A DNA stretch of 64,000 nucleotides from Chryseobacterium sp. (GTDB lineage: Bacteria > Bacteroidota > Bacteroidia > Flavobacteriales > Weeksellaceae): the NCBI RefSeq assembly GCF_029240215.1, contig NZ_JARBTK010000006.1, positions 1-64,000 on the forward strand. Reading direction: 5' to 3'. How positions within the stretch are numbered: position 1 is the first letter of the stretch; each line of letters starts with the position of its first letter. The position numbers and the translations under genes were made by a program. The notes below the pieces were generated by a model, which did no database searches, was not told where the DNA came from, and worked only from the letters and a program-made list of their open reading frames with translations. This document shows, one piece after another, positions 52,050 through 61,315 of this stretch.

Positions 52050-53074
52050 TTGGAAGCTTCCGGTTCTTCAATCGGAGCCTTTACTTCCATAGCTTTAGCG
52101 GCTTGTATAGAATCTGCAACTTTTTCTCTGTTAGTTTGCTCAGCAACCATTTTCTCAACATGAGGTTTGATCAAATTCGTCATTTCTTCAACAGAAATAT
52201 TGTTTGCGTTTGGGTCGTTTAAAAGATTTCTCCACGGCTTTCTCTTACCCCACGGATAATCTCCGAAAACGATTACCGGAGTACCATTTGCTTTTTTGGT
52301 TGCGCCGCCCGGATTTAAAATCCATGTATCTGCATAATTATATAACCATTTTGCATCATTCATCAATAATCTTAAACAAGAATGTGAAGCAGGATAACCC
52401 GGAAGATCATATTGATGCCATCCGATTCCGCCTGTATTGTGAATATTAAAATTGTAAGGTAATTTCCATTCACTTTTTACGGTAGAGATCGCTAACTTCT
52501 TTTTCCAGTTGGCAAACATCAAACCTCTCGTTGTCTGAGCAGTTTTTTTACCCATACTTGTAGGTCCCCATTTCACCAAAGCCCCATTGGAATACACCGC
52601 ATAAGCCTGAATAGGATAAGAGAAAACAACAAATTTCTTCACATCACTCAACACGTCAAGCTGCATGGGAAAAGGTGAATAAGCCATCAAAGTGGTATCG
52701 ATTTTTGCAGGAACAACCAATGTATCGGAATTCCATTTGCTTTTTGAATCTAATCTGTTTAATGCTAAAATTGCATATCGCTCTCTTTCTGTATATTTTT
52801 TACTGAAAATTGCATATAGAGAATCTCTTTGCTTTTTATCTTTTGGAATTGGAAATGCATTGTAAAAACCATTTTCCTGTATGGCAGGAGGTACAGATTC
52901 TTTCACTTCAGCTTTGGTTGCTAAAGAATCTGGTTTTTCATCGTCTGATAAAGTTCCTGAAGAAGTATTTTGTTGTTGATCGTCTATTTTTTCGTTGTCC
53001 TTCTTACATGAAGTAAGCAATAACGCAAATAATAAAGTGTATAAAAGTGATTGTTTCAAAAATAATTTTTTCAT
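52046..53074 (-). CDS. L,D-transpeptidase (YkuD domain) lipoprotein
   Basis: Protein of 342 residues with a lipoprotein signal (LYTLLFALLLTSC). An acidic and Gln-rich linker is followed by a YkuD catalytic domain (about 135-285). The active-site motif is HNTGGIGWHQYDL, then GYPASHSCLRL, where the cysteine is the nucleophile. The enzyme should form or exchange peptidoglycan cross-links or attach proteins to the wall in the periplasm. It is distinct from the YkuD_2-like protein at 12600, so the window holds two different L,D-transpeptidase types. Confidence 0.9.
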   Translation of the reverse strand: MKKLFLKQSLLYTLLFALLLTSCKKDNEKIDDQQQNTSSGTLSDDEKPDSLATKAEVKESVPPAIQENGFYNAFPIPKDKKQRDSLYAIFSKKYTERERYAILALNRLDSKSKWNSDTLVVPAKIDTTLMAYSPFPMQLDVLSDVKKFVVFSYPIQAYAVYSNGALVKWGPTSMGKKTAQTTRGLMFANWKKKLAISTVKSEWKLPYNFNIHNTGGIGWHQYDLPGYPASHSCLRLLMNDAKWLYNYADTWILNPGGATKKANGTPVIVFGDYPWGKRKPWRNLLNDPNANNISVEEMTNLIKPHVEKMVAEQTNREKVADSIQAAKAMEVKAPIEEPEASN

Positions 53075-53298
53075 AAATATAAAGAGGTCATTGAGTTTGA
53101 ACTAAAGATACAAATATCAGACCTAAAAATATTTAAAATAGAAAAATATTTCCCTACATCTTGTATTTATTTGAAATTAAAAATTTTACGAATTAAATTA
53201 ATGATTTTAATTATAACATTTATTGATCTCAGATAAATGAAAAAGTTTTTTTTAATATAAATTCAAGCAGAAAATCATCCAAATCAGTCTTTCCAAAA

Positions 53299-53332
53299 TT
53301 GACAGCAGACTTGAATAAAAGTTGTAAATTTG
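53299..53332 (+). promoter_or_regulatory. Promoter of pruA
   Basis: TTG (53299-53301) and TAAATTTG (53325-53332), 23 bases apart, slightly long for the consensus. The pruA ATG is 38 bases further on. Confidence 0.5.
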
Positions 53333-53370
53333 TAACATTAGCAAATTATATAAAAATAATACAACGTAAT

Positions 53371-54996
53371 ATGTCAAAAGCAATTTCGCAAGTACCATTT
53401 GCAGTAAACGAACCGGTAAATTCTTACGAACCGGGTTCTCCGGAAGTAAAATCTCTGATCGCTCAGTACAAAAAAATGTGGGCACAAAAAATTGAGATTC
53501 CAATGGTTATCAATGGTAAAGAAGTAAAAACTGACGATAAAGTACAGCTTCAGTCTCCTCAGGATCACGCTCACGATTTCGGGTTTTATCACAGAGGAAC
53601 AATGCAGCACGTAGAAGATGCCATCAATTCTGCATTGGCTGCTAAAAAACAATGGAACGAACTAGGTTGGGAACACCGCGCAGCGATTTTCTTAAAAGCT
53701 GCTGATCTTTTGGCAGGACCTTACAGAGATGTAATCAATGCTGCAACAATGATCGGACAGTCTAAAAATGTTCATCAGGCAGAAATTGATGCTGCTTGTG
53801 AGTTCATCGATTTCTTGAGATTCAATGTAGAATTCATGACAGAAATGTATTCTGAGCAACCGGTTTCTGACACGGGAATCTGGAATCGTGTAGAATACAG
53901 ACCACTAGAAGGTTTCGTTTTTGCGGTTACTCCTTTCAACTTTACAGCAATTTCCGGAAATTTACCGGCTTGTATGGCAATGCTTGGAAATGTTGTTGTT
54001 TGGAAACCTTCAGACAAACAAATCTATTCTGCAAAAGTAATTATGGATGTTTTAACAGAAGCAGGTCTTCCTGCAGGAGTTATCAACATGATATTTACAG
54101 ACGGTAAAGAAACTGCTGAGAAAGTTCTGGCTCACAGAGATTTTGCAGGACTTCACTTTACAGGATCTACAAAAGTTTTCCAGGGAATGTGGAAAATGAT
54201 CGGAGACAATATTCACAACTACAGAACGTACCCGAGAATCGTTGGAGAAACAGGTGGTAAAGATTTCGTCATTGCTCACCCTTCTGCAAATGTAGAAGCT
54301 GTAGCAACAGGTTTAGTAAGGGGTTCTTTCGAGTATCAAGGACAGAAATGTTCAGCTGCTTCAAGAGCTTATATTCCAAGATCTCTTTGGGCAGATGTGA
54401 AAAAAGTAATGGAAACCCAAATCGCTTCAATTAAAATTGGTTCTCCGGAAGATCCTTCTAATTTTGTGAATGCGGTAATTGATAAAAACTCATTTGAAAA
54501 ATGTAAAGGGTATATCGAAAGAGCCGAATTATCAAGTAATGCAAATGTAATTATTGGCGGTAAATGTGACGATTCCAAAGGATGGTTTGTAAGTCCTACC
54601 GTGATTGAAACAACTGATCCTCAATACGAAAGTATGGTTGAAGAAATCTTCGGACCTATCTTATCAGTATATGTTTACGAAGATCAGGATTGGAAAGAAA
54701 CACTTAAAATCGTAGATTCATCTTCTCCTTATTCGTTGACCGGTTCTGTATTTTCACAAGACAGATACGCAACAGAAGAGGCGTTCAAAGCGTTGGAAAA
54801 TGCATCAGGAAACTTCTATATCAATGACAAACCAACAGGTGCAGTTGTAGGACAGCAACCTTTCGGTGGTGGAAGAGCTTCAGGAACTAACGATAAAGCA
54901 GGTTCTAAAATGAACTTATTAAGATGGACATCTGTAAGAAGCATTAAAGAAACGTTTGTCTCTCCTAAGGATTACAAATATCCATATTTAGGATAA
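53371..54996 (+). CDS. pruA: L-glutamate gamma-semialdehyde (1-pyrroline-5-carboxylate) dehydrogenase
   Basis: NAD-dependent dehydrogenase of 541 residues that turns glutamate semialdehyde into glutamate in proline catabolism. The ATG at 53371 (MSKAISQVPFAVNEPVNSYE) follows a good promoter; a start 72 bases earlier lies inside that promoter. The catalytic cysteine is C327 in YQGQKCSAASRAY, the glutamate is in IVGETGGKDFVI, and the C-terminal PTGAVVGQQPFGGGRASG is typical of this mitochondrial-type P5C dehydrogenase. No proline dehydrogenase gene is adjacent. Confidence 0.96.
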   Translation: MSKAISQVPFAVNEPVNSYEPGSPEVKSLIAQYKKMWAQKIEIPMVINGKEVKTDDKVQLQSPQDHAHDFGFYHRGTMQHVEDAINSALAAKKQWNELGWEHRAAIFLKAADLLAGPYRDVINAATMIGQSKNVHQAEIDAACEFIDFLRFNVEFMTEMYSEQPVSDTGIWNRVEYRPLEGFVFAVTPFNFTAISGNLPACMAMLGNVVVWKPSDKQIYSAKVIMDVLTEAGLPAGVINMIFTDGKETAEKVLAHRDFAGLHFTGSTKVFQGMWKMIGDNIHNYRTYPRIVGETGGKDFVIAHPSANVEAVATGLVRGSFEYQGQKCSAASRAYIPRSLWADVKKVMETQIASIKIGSPEDPSNFVNAVIDKNSFEKCKGYIERAELSSNANVIIGGKCDDSKGWFVSPTVIETTDPQYESMVEEIFGPILSVYVYEDQDWKETLKIVDSSSPYSLTGSVFSQDRYATEEAFKALENASGNFYINDKPTGAVVGQQPFGGGRASGTNDKAGSKMNLLRWTSVRSIKETFVSPKDYKYPYLG

Positions 54997-55028
54997 TTAT
55001 TAATAAGTAACAGCTCATTAAAATAAAG

Positions 55029-55058
55029 AAAGCCCTGGAATTTATTCCGGGGCTTTTA
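55029..55058 (+). terminator. Terminator of pruA
   Basis: AAAGCCCTGGAA / TTCCGGGGCTTTT hairpin with a short loop. Confidence 0.85.
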
Positions 55059-55173
55059 TTTTGATCAGAATTTAACAAGAATTTAATATTTTTATAATTA
55101 ATTAATAATAAAACAAAAACTTTTCGGAATAATTATTGAATATACCGTTATACACCATAAAAAAATAAATATT

Positions 55174-55380
55174 ATGAAAAAGCTATTGTTATTAACCTTA
55201 GGAATAGGATTTATTGCAGCAAGCTGCGGTACAAAAGAAAAGCAAATGTCATCCAGTAACACAGATTCTACAATGGTAGATACAACAATGCAAGTTGCGC
55301 CACCTGTAGCAGATACGATGACAACAATGCCGGCAGATACTATGAAAGTAGATACTACGGCAGCTCCTGCAACCAGATAA
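55174..55380 (+). CDS. Small Thr/Met-rich lipoprotein
   Basis: Short lipoprotein of 68 residues with signal LLLLTLGIGFIAASC (lipobox AASC, cysteine at residue 18). The mature part is low-complexity, rich in Thr, Met, Asp and Ala with repeated ADTM and VDTT steps, and is probably unstructured. Such tails are common in Bacteroidota envelope lipoproteins of unknown role. A similar small lipoprotein gene follows 86 bases downstream, past a terminator. Confidence 0.8.
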   Translation: MKKLLLLTLGIGFIAASCGTKEKQMSSSNTDSTMVDTTMQVAPPVADTMTTMPADTMKVDTTAAPATR

Positions 55381-55404
55381 AAAGTCTAACGTAAAAATGG
55401 AAAG

Positions 55405-55434
55405 TCCGCAGATGAAAGTTCTGCGGATTTTTTT
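55405..55434 (+). terminator. Terminator of the first small lipoprotein gene
   Basis: TCCGCAGA / TCTGCGGA with a seven-base loop and seven T. Confidence 0.85.
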
Positions 55435-55466
55435 ATATTTGAATTATAAACATTAAAAAATTTACT

Positions 55467-55724
55467 ATGAAAAAATTATGGATAGGAACAGTTTTAGGAT
55501 TGTTAGTTTTTGCAAGCTGTGCAGATAAAAAAGAGAATAGAGAAGAATTCAAAGCTGACCATAACAAAGACTCGATCAGAAATGATATGGGAGATTCAGC
55601 AGTAGCCAACTCCGAACAAAATGCTGCTGATACTACAAATTTAGCAAACGATACCATTAAAAAACCAACAGATTACGAAAGCAAAGAATCACGTCCGAAC
55701 ACAAAAGTAGGAGGTTCACGATAA
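55467..55724 (+). CDS. Small charged lipoprotein
   Basis: Lipoprotein of 85 residues with signal LWIGTVLGLLVFASC (lipobox FASC). The mature part is highly charged (Lys, Asp, Glu, Asn) and lacks hydrophobic core segments, so it is likely disordered. It shares the signal type and overall style of the small lipoprotein before it but not its sequence. It has its own terminator. No function can be proposed. Confidence 0.8.
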   Translation: MKKLWIGTVLGLLVFASCADKKENREEFKADHNKDSIRNDMGDSAVANSEQNAADTTNLANDTIKKPTDYESKESRPNTKVGGSR

Positions 55725-55730
55725 GATAAA

Positions 55731-55757
55731 ATCCACAGAAATTCTGTGGATTTTTTT
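55731..55757 (+). terminator. Terminator of the second small lipoprotein gene
   Basis: ATCCACAGAA / TTCTGTGGAT stem with a one- to three-base loop, then seven T. Confidence 0.85.
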
Positions 55758-55881
55758 AGTTTAAGACAATTTCATACAGATATTTCTAAAGATTTTAACT
55801 AAATTTTATGAATTGAATTATTGATAATTATAAAGCCTTATGTTGACATAATTATTACATTTGCATCAATAAAAATATTTC

Positions 55882-57042
55882 ATGAAAAAAACAGCAATAT
55901 TATCATTACTTTTCTTTGCAGTAATTGCATTCGGACAGGGAATCAAATTTGAAGAAGGTAATTTTAAAAGTCTTTTAGCAAAAGCTAAAAAAGAAAATAA
56001 ACTAATTTTTGTAGATGCATATGCAGTTTGGTGCGGACCGTGTAAATTGATGGTGAAAAACATTTTCCCACTGAAACCAGTTGGTGATCATTACAATGCA
56101 CATTTCATCAATGCAAAAATTGATATGGAAAAAGGTGAGGGAATTGAGCTTGCAAAAAAATATAATGTAAAAGCTTTCCCTACTTATTTATTTATCAACG
56201 GTGACGGCGAGGAAGTTCACAGAACTTTAGGATATGTAGAAGAAAATGATTTCATTCAGTTTGCAAAAGATGCTGAAGATCCGAACAAAAGACTGACAGC
56301 TCTGAAGCAGAAATTTGAAAAAGGTGAAAAAGATCCTGAATTCCTTAAAAACCTTGCAGGTCTTACGATTTACAATGATGCAGACTTTGCAGGAAGAGTT
56401 TTAGACCGTTATTTCAGTGCAAAAACAACTTTAGATAAAGACGATGTTCAGATGATTCTTTCAGGAACACAAAGTACAGAAAGTCCTTTATATAAGATTT
56501 TTCAGAACAAAAAGGAAGAAATCATCAAAGTTTTCCCAGCTGAACGTTACGAAATGGTTGATAAAAATATCAAGCTGACCACGATCATGAAAAAAACGTA
56601 TAGTGCAGATACAAAAAAATGGAACGATGCTTATTTTTATGCTGAAACTCAGAAGTTTTTGACAAAAGAAGAATCTGAAAAACTATTAAAGAAAGCAAAA
56701 TCAAACAGAGCTCTAAAAGACAAAGATTTTGCGACATATGAAAAAATGACTCTTGATCTTTACAAAGATTACTCTGCAGCAAGCTCAGAAGAATTAAATT
56801 CATTAGCATGGAATTTCTTTGAAAACGTCAACACAAAATCTTCTCTTGAAACTGCTGTGAAATGGGCTCAAGAATCTGTAAAGAAAAATGAAAATTATGC
56901 TAATACAGATACTTTAGCTAATCTTTACAACAAAGTTGGTGACAAGAAAAATGCTAAACTTTGGGCAGAAAAGTCTGTCGCATTAGGAAAAGCTTCAGGC
57001 GAAGATACCACAGATACAGAAAAAATATTAAAGAGTTTATAA
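55882..57042 (+). CDS. Thioredoxin-fold protein with helical C-terminal extension
   Basis: Secreted protein of 386 residues with signal peptide (AILSLLFFAVIAFGQG). A thioredoxin domain (about 25-135) has the active site AVWCGPCKLM and the cis-proline segment VKAFPTYLFI. The remaining 250 residues are helical with TPR-like character (TAVKWAQESVKKNENYANTD near the end). A periplasmic disulfide reductase or isomerase is expected. It is monocistronic with its own terminator. Confidence 0.88.
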   Translation: MKKTAILSLLFFAVIAFGQGIKFEEGNFKSLLAKAKKENKLIFVDAYAVWCGPCKLMVKNIFPLKPVGDHYNAHFINAKIDMEKGEGIELAKKYNVKAFPTYLFINGDGEEVHRTLGYVEENDFIQFAKDAEDPNKRLTALKQKFEKGEKDPEFLKNLAGLTIYNDADFAGRVLDRYFSAKTTLDKDDVQMILSGTQSTESPLYKIFQNKKEEIIKVFPAERYEMVDKNIKLTTIMKKTYSADTKKWNDAYFYAETQKFLTKEESEKLLKKAKSNRALKDKDFATYEKMTLDLYKDYSAASSEELNSLAWNFFENVNTKSSLETAVKWAQESVKKNENYANTDTLANLYNKVGDKKNAKLWAEKSVALGKASGEDTTDTEKILKSL

Positions 57043-57063
57043 GCTGCTTTAATCTAAAAACAT

Positions 57064-57100
57064 AAAAAATCCGCGGAAATAAATTTCAGCGGATTTTTTA
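57064..57100 (+). terminator. Terminator of the thioredoxin-fold gene
   Basis: AAAATCCGCGGAAAT / ATTTCAGCGGATTTT hairpin with one mismatch, then T-run. Confidence 0.8.
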
Positions 57101-57125
57101 TTTACTGACCCATTATAAATCATCG

Positions 57126-57217
57126 TCAGTTCGAGTAGCGAAGCGTATCGAGAACCCTCGGTTACACAGTGAAAATTTCTCGATACGGTTTTCTTCAAAA
57201 ACCTACTCGAAATAACG
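57126..57217. repeat. TCGAGTAG/CTACTCGA palindromic repeat
   Basis: TTCGAGTAG with CGTATCGAGAA on the left pairs with TTCTCGATACG and CTACTCGAA on the right. It lies in the gap between the thioredoxin-fold gene and the convergent KAS III gene and is a different family from the GTCATTCCG palindrome. Confidence 0.75.
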
Positions 57218-57251
57218 AATCTTAAAAATTTCAACACGTATTTCTTATCAA

Positions 57252-58274
57252 TTAATATTCAAACAACACGCTTCCCCACGTAAATCCACTACCGAAAGCG
57301 GATAAAAGCACCAAATCACCTCTTTTAACTTTACCAAGTTCGATCGCTTCGTTCAATGCAATCGGAATAGACGCTGCGGTTGTATTTCCGTATTTTTGGA
57401 TGTTGTTATGAATTTTTTCGTCCGGCAAACCAAATTTCTGCTGTACAAACTGAGCAATTCTAAGATTTGCCTGGTGTGGAATAAACATATCTAAATCTTC
57501 AACCGTCTTTCCTGCTTTATTTAAAGCCTCCATCATGGTTTCAGGAAATCTTGTAACCGCATGTTTGAATACAAAATTCCCGTTCATAATCGGATAAACT
57601 TCTTTATCAGTTACATTTTCAGGCTCTTTTCTCATTCTGTCGCTCCATCCGTATTTAGATCCCGGAAACTGTGTACACAGTTCATCTGCATATTTGCCTT
57701 CAGAATGCATATTCATAGCTAAAATATCTCCCGCATTTTCATCTTCAGTTGCAGAAAGTACAATTGCTCCTGCCCCATCTCCGAAAATTACAGAAACTCC
57801 TCTTCCTTCATCAGAAAAATCGAGTCCGAAAGAATGAACTTCTGCTCCAACAACCAGAATATTTTTATAGGTTCCGGATTTTATGAAAGCATTGGCAACA
57901 CTCATTGCATACACAAAACCAGAGCATTGATTTCTCACATCCAAAGCACCGATCGTATCACAACCCAGCATATCCTGAAGCAAAACGCCACAGCCAGGAA
58001 AATAATAATCCGGTGAAAGTGTAGCAAATACAATATAATCAATATCTTTTGCCGTTAAACCAGCTTTTTGAAGTGCTTTTTCAGAAGCTTTAAAACCAAG
58101 AAATGCTGTGGTTTCCTGTGCATCATTCCTATTGATTCTGTGTCTTCTTTCTTTGATGCCAGTTCGCTCTGTAATCCACTCATCATTTGTGGTCATTAAT
58201 TTGGCTAAATCATCATTGGTGACAACATGATCCGGAACATGAAATCCGATCCCTTTTATTGTACTTTTAATCAT
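57252..58274 (-). CDS. 3-oxoacyl-ACP synthase III (FabH/KAS III family)
   Basis: Condensing enzyme of 340 residues that starts fatty-acid chains by joining an acyl-CoA with malonyl-ACP. The catalytic Cys is in ALDVRNQCSGFVYAM (near residue 116), His in FIPHQANLRIAQ, and Asn in NTTAASIPIALNEA. The N-terminal ITERTGIKERR is also typical. Bacteroidota usually hold several FabH-like enzymes, some for other ketosynthase tasks, so I give no gene symbol. No other fatty-acid gene lies nearby. Confidence 0.93.
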   Translation of the reverse strand: MIKSTIKGIGFHVPDHVVTNDDLAKLMTTNDEWITERTGIKERRHRINRNDAQETTAFLGFKASEKALQKAGLTAKDIDYIVFATLSPDYYFPGCGVLLQDMLGCDTIGALDVRNQCSGFVYAMSVANAFIKSGTYKNILVVGAEVHSFGLDFSDEGRGVSVIFGDGAGAIVLSATEDENAGDILAMNMHSEGKYADELCTQFPGSKYGWSDRMRKEPENVTDKEVYPIMNGNFVFKHAVTRFPETMMEALNKAGKTVEDLDMFIPHQANLRIAQFVQQKFGLPDEKIHNNIQKYGNTTAASIPIALNEAIELGKVKRGDLVLLSAFGSGFTWGSVLFEY

Positions 58275-58352
58275 ATAGTTTGTTTAATTTTGGTAAAGAT
58301 AAAACTTTATTTTACACATAGGTTTTTTTAAAATTTATAGTATTTTTACTTT

Positions 58353-59252
58353 ATGCCTATCAATACAATTTACAGAGATTCGGGATGCGAGTGGATAGAC
58401 GTAGAAGCGCCTACGGACGAAGATATGAAGTACCTTCATGAAAGATATGAGATCAATAATCTCCTTTTGGAAGACACTTTAGACCCCAATCATTTACCCA
58501 AATATGAGGAAGACGGAAATGTGAAATTTTTCCTTTTGCGTGAAAGCACCGAGCTTGAGCGTAAAAACCTCAACACCATCAGTGACATCAGTACCAAAAT
58601 AGGGATTTTCCTTTTAGAAAAAACCATCATCACGGTGCACAGGATGAAAGCAAAAAGTATCGCGGAAACCAAAAAAACACTTACAGAAAGTCAGGATAAA
58701 GTGCATACCCATAAAATAGCACTGATGATTTCATTGGTCATTATGAAAAGTTTTGATGATGAAGCCATCAGTCTTTTTGAAACGATGGATAATATTGAAA
58801 ATGAAATTTTCCTTAAAAATACCAATCACACCACCCAAATCCGGAGACTGTATAAATTAAAACGTAAATCAGGATTAAATTCTCGAGTCTTAACGATTTC
58901 AAATGACGCAATTGACAAGTTTAAATTGTTGGATCTCGAAGATTCTGAAGTAGTCGATTTAAAGGATAAGCAAAAAGATGTTGTCGCTGATTTTGATCAT
59001 TTAAATATCCAGATTACCAACTTGATTTCAATGTTTTTAGCACTTTCTGATCAGAAAGCCAATCAGGTGATGAAAGTTTTAGCAATCTATTCTGTTTATT
59101 TTTTACCAATCACATTTATTGCAGGATTGTATGGAATGAACTTTGACAATATGCCCGAACTGCATACAAAACACGGCTATTTTTATACGTTAGGACTTAT
59201 GGCGGCGATTGTGATTTGTACATTTATCTATGCTAGGAGAAAGCAATGGTAA
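58353..59252 (+). CDS. CorA-like Mg2+/divalent metal transporter
   Basis: Membrane protein of 299 residues. A large cytoplasmic N-terminal domain (about 1-235) is followed by two C-terminal helices with the family signature YGMNFDNMP between them. The terminal tail RRKQW is basic. The pore-lining GMN is intact, so Mg2+ or Co2+ transport is expected; efflux (as in some ZntB-like forms) cannot be ruled out. It is divergent from the KAS III gene and followed by two GTCATTCCG palindromes. Confidence 0.92.
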   Translation: MPINTIYRDSGCEWIDVEAPTDEDMKYLHERYEINNLLLEDTLDPNHLPKYEEDGNVKFFLLRESTELERKNLNTISDISTKIGIFLLEKTIITVHRMKAKSIAETKKTLTESQDKVHTHKIALMISLVIMKSFDDEAISLFETMDNIENEIFLKNTNHTTQIRRLYKLKRKSGLNSRVLTISNDAIDKFKLLDLEDSEVVDLKDKQKDVVADFDHLNIQITNLISMFLALSDQKANQVMKVLAIYSVYFLPITFIAGLYGMNFDNMPELHTKHGYFYTLGLMAAIVICTFIYARRKQW

Positions 59253-59275
59253 TTCATTTTAAGTTATAAATAGTG

Positions 59276-59340
59276 TTTGTCATTCCGTAGGAATCTCAAC
59301 AGCAAAAATTGTAAAGTCTAGATTCCTGCGGAAATCAAAG
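59276..59340. repeat. GTCATTCCG palindrome, copy 7
   Basis: TTTGTCATTCCGTAGGAATCT arm and AGATTCCTGCGGAAATCAAA arm. Its left 36 bases are identical to those of copy 8. Confidence 0.8.
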
Positions 59341-59436
59341 ATTCGACGAAGTCAATGATAAACTAGCGTAGATTTTTAATAATTAATCGAAACTAAACAC
59401 CAAACCAAAGTCATGAAAATCAAAATATATAATATG

Positions 59437-59503
59437 TTTGTCATTCCGTAGGAATCTCAACAGCAAAAATTTTAAAAGTTTAAATTCCTATGGAATAGCA
59501 AAC
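59437..59503. repeat. GTCATTCCG palindrome, copy 8
   Basis: Same left arm as copy 7, 161 bases downstream; right arm AAATTCCTATGGAATAGCAAA. The gap 59253-59562 contains only these two copies and AT-rich sequence. Confidence 0.8.
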
Positions 59504-59562
59504 TGAGCTTATATTTTTTAAGTAATTCTTTCAAACCCAACAAAAATCACCACACCAAAATC

Positions 59563-61149
59563 ATGAAACCCGAAATCCTTCAAAAGATCCTTGAAGATGA
59601 AGCACTTTCTCAGGAATCAAAAGAAAAGCTGAGCGCTTTGCATGAAAACATTTCCACCAAAGAATTTTCTGATCTTCTGGATGCTGAAGGAAATCAGTAT
59701 GTGGAGTTTGTACAGGAAGGCGGCGGAGTTTGGGGAAGTGCACTGGTCGGTTATCTTTACGCACTGGAAATCTTCGGAATACGTTTTCTGAAAGTGGCAG
59801 GAACCAGTGCCGGAGCGATCAATACAATGCTCATTGCTGCCTGTAAAACCAAAGAAGAAGCGAAAAGCGATGTAATCAAAGATATTCTTTTCAACTGGGA
59901 TTTTTCAGATTTTATGGATGGGAAAAGCTATGTGAAAACGACCATTCATGCGATGCTCAATAATAAAAACTTTTTCAGGATCAATTTAATTATTGCCATT
60001 ATTCTTACCGTCGCATTGATCAGTTTACCATTCATTCTGTCTTCAGAAAGCACAAGGGAAGCAAAACTTTATTTTTTAATACCGCTCATTCCTTTAATTA
60101 TCATCCTATTTATCATCAAAAAACTCTACCTGAATTTTCAGAAAAGCAACAGCGGGCTCAATCCCGGAAATGTTTTTCTGAAACAGATGACCGATGTAAT
60201 GAATGGATTCGGCATTAAAACCGTTGCCGAGCTCAACCAGAAATTTATTCAGACGGAAGACAAGATGAATCTCAACTACCGTTACGGAAATAGCATGGAA
60301 TATTATACCAATGCGCTCAACGGAATTGAAGATATCAAAATGAATAATCTCGAACATATTGACCAAACCCGTTATCGCATATTTTTCGAAAGCGCCGAAA
60401 ACAATGATTATTACAAGAACAATCCGTTCTATGGTTTGCAGTCGGAATATGTTGTTATCACTACCGATATCAATGCTAAAATAAAAGTTGAACTCCCGAC
60501 AATGGCAAATCTCTATTGGTCTGAAGAAGAGCTGAAACACATCAGTCCGGCTGAGTTTGTGCGGGCTTCGATGTCTGTACCTTTCTTTTTTGAACCCATG
60601 CAGAAGCTCATTAATAAAGACGATGACTCTGTAAAATACGCCTGGAAATTCTGGATGAATACCCCAAAAGAGGACATTTATCCCGTCGGGATTTTCATTG
60701 ATGGCGGTACGCTCTCCAATTTCCCGATCGATCTTTTTCACATGAATGACATTTTCTATCCGAGACTTCCTTTGTTCGGGGTACAGTTAACGAGTGACTC
60801 TGAAATTTTAGGCGAAAAAGGAAAAACAAGTGAACAAATTCTGAAAACTCCCCTCTCTTACGCCGGAAATATCATCGGAACTTTAAAAGGTTTTAACGAC
60901 AAAACATTTCTGACCAAATACTCTTTTTACAATCTTTACAGCATCAAAACAGTCAATTGCGGAACGAGCAGCTGGCTCAATTTCTTTATGAAAAGAGAGG
61001 AAAAAGAACAGCTCTTCAACGCCGGATTTATCGCCGCCCTTGATTTCCTGAATCAATTTGACTGGGCAAAATACAAATGCGAAAGAATGATGGTAGCCAT
61101 GAAAGAGAAAAAGATTTTGAAGGAAGAGGATACGAAGACGGTGGGGTGA
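59563..61149 (+). CDS. Patatin-like phospholipase
   Basis: Protein of 528 residues with a patatin domain. The oxyanion loop is FVQEGGGVWGSALVG, the nucleophile elbow is VAGTSAGAINTM (G-T-S-A-G), and the catalytic Asp is in FIDGGTLSNFPID. A two-helix hydrophobic segment (about 145-190, INLIIAIILTVALISLPFIL and LYFLIPLIPLIIILFIIKKL) is inserted after the nucleophile, so the enzyme is membrane-bound. Lipid acyl hydrolase activity is expected. It has no partner genes and stands between two repeat-rich gaps. Confidence 0.9.
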   Translation: MKPEILQKILEDEALSQESKEKLSALHENISTKEFSDLLDAEGNQYVEFVQEGGGVWGSALVGYLYALEIFGIRFLKVAGTSAGAINTMLIAACKTKEEAKSDVIKDILFNWDFSDFMDGKSYVKTTIHAMLNNKNFFRINLIIAIILTVALISLPFILSSESTREAKLYFLIPLIPLIIILFIIKKLYLNFQKSNSGLNPGNVFLKQMTDVMNGFGIKTVAELNQKFIQTEDKMNLNYRYGNSMEYYTNALNGIEDIKMNNLEHIDQTRYRIFFESAENNDYYKNNPFYGLQSEYVVITTDINAKIKVELPTMANLYWSEEELKHISPAEFVRASMSVPFFFEPMQKLINKDDDSVKYAWKFWMNTPKEDIYPVGIFIDGGTLSNFPIDLFHMNDIFYPRLPLFGVQLTSDSEILGEKGKTSEQILKTPLSYAGNIIGTLKGFNDKTFLTKYSFYNLYSIKTVNCGTSSWLNFFMKREEKEQLFNAGFIAALDFLNQFDWAKYKCERMMVAMKEKKILKEEDTKTVG

Positions 61150-61315
61150 GTTTTTAAGAATTTTATCTCACAAAGCAAAATCACTTCCTAAAGATAAAGT
61201 AGACTTATTTTTGACCAATTATTTATATCTTGTGATAAATAAAAGATTTTTATTCACCAGAAATTGAGTAGAGCGATTATTCATTTCAAATTAGTTCGTA
61301 AAAATAATACAAAAC

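Noticed and set aside
60106..60741. Open frame of 211 codons on the minus strand
   Set aside because: Antisense to the patatin gene and without recognisable motifs.
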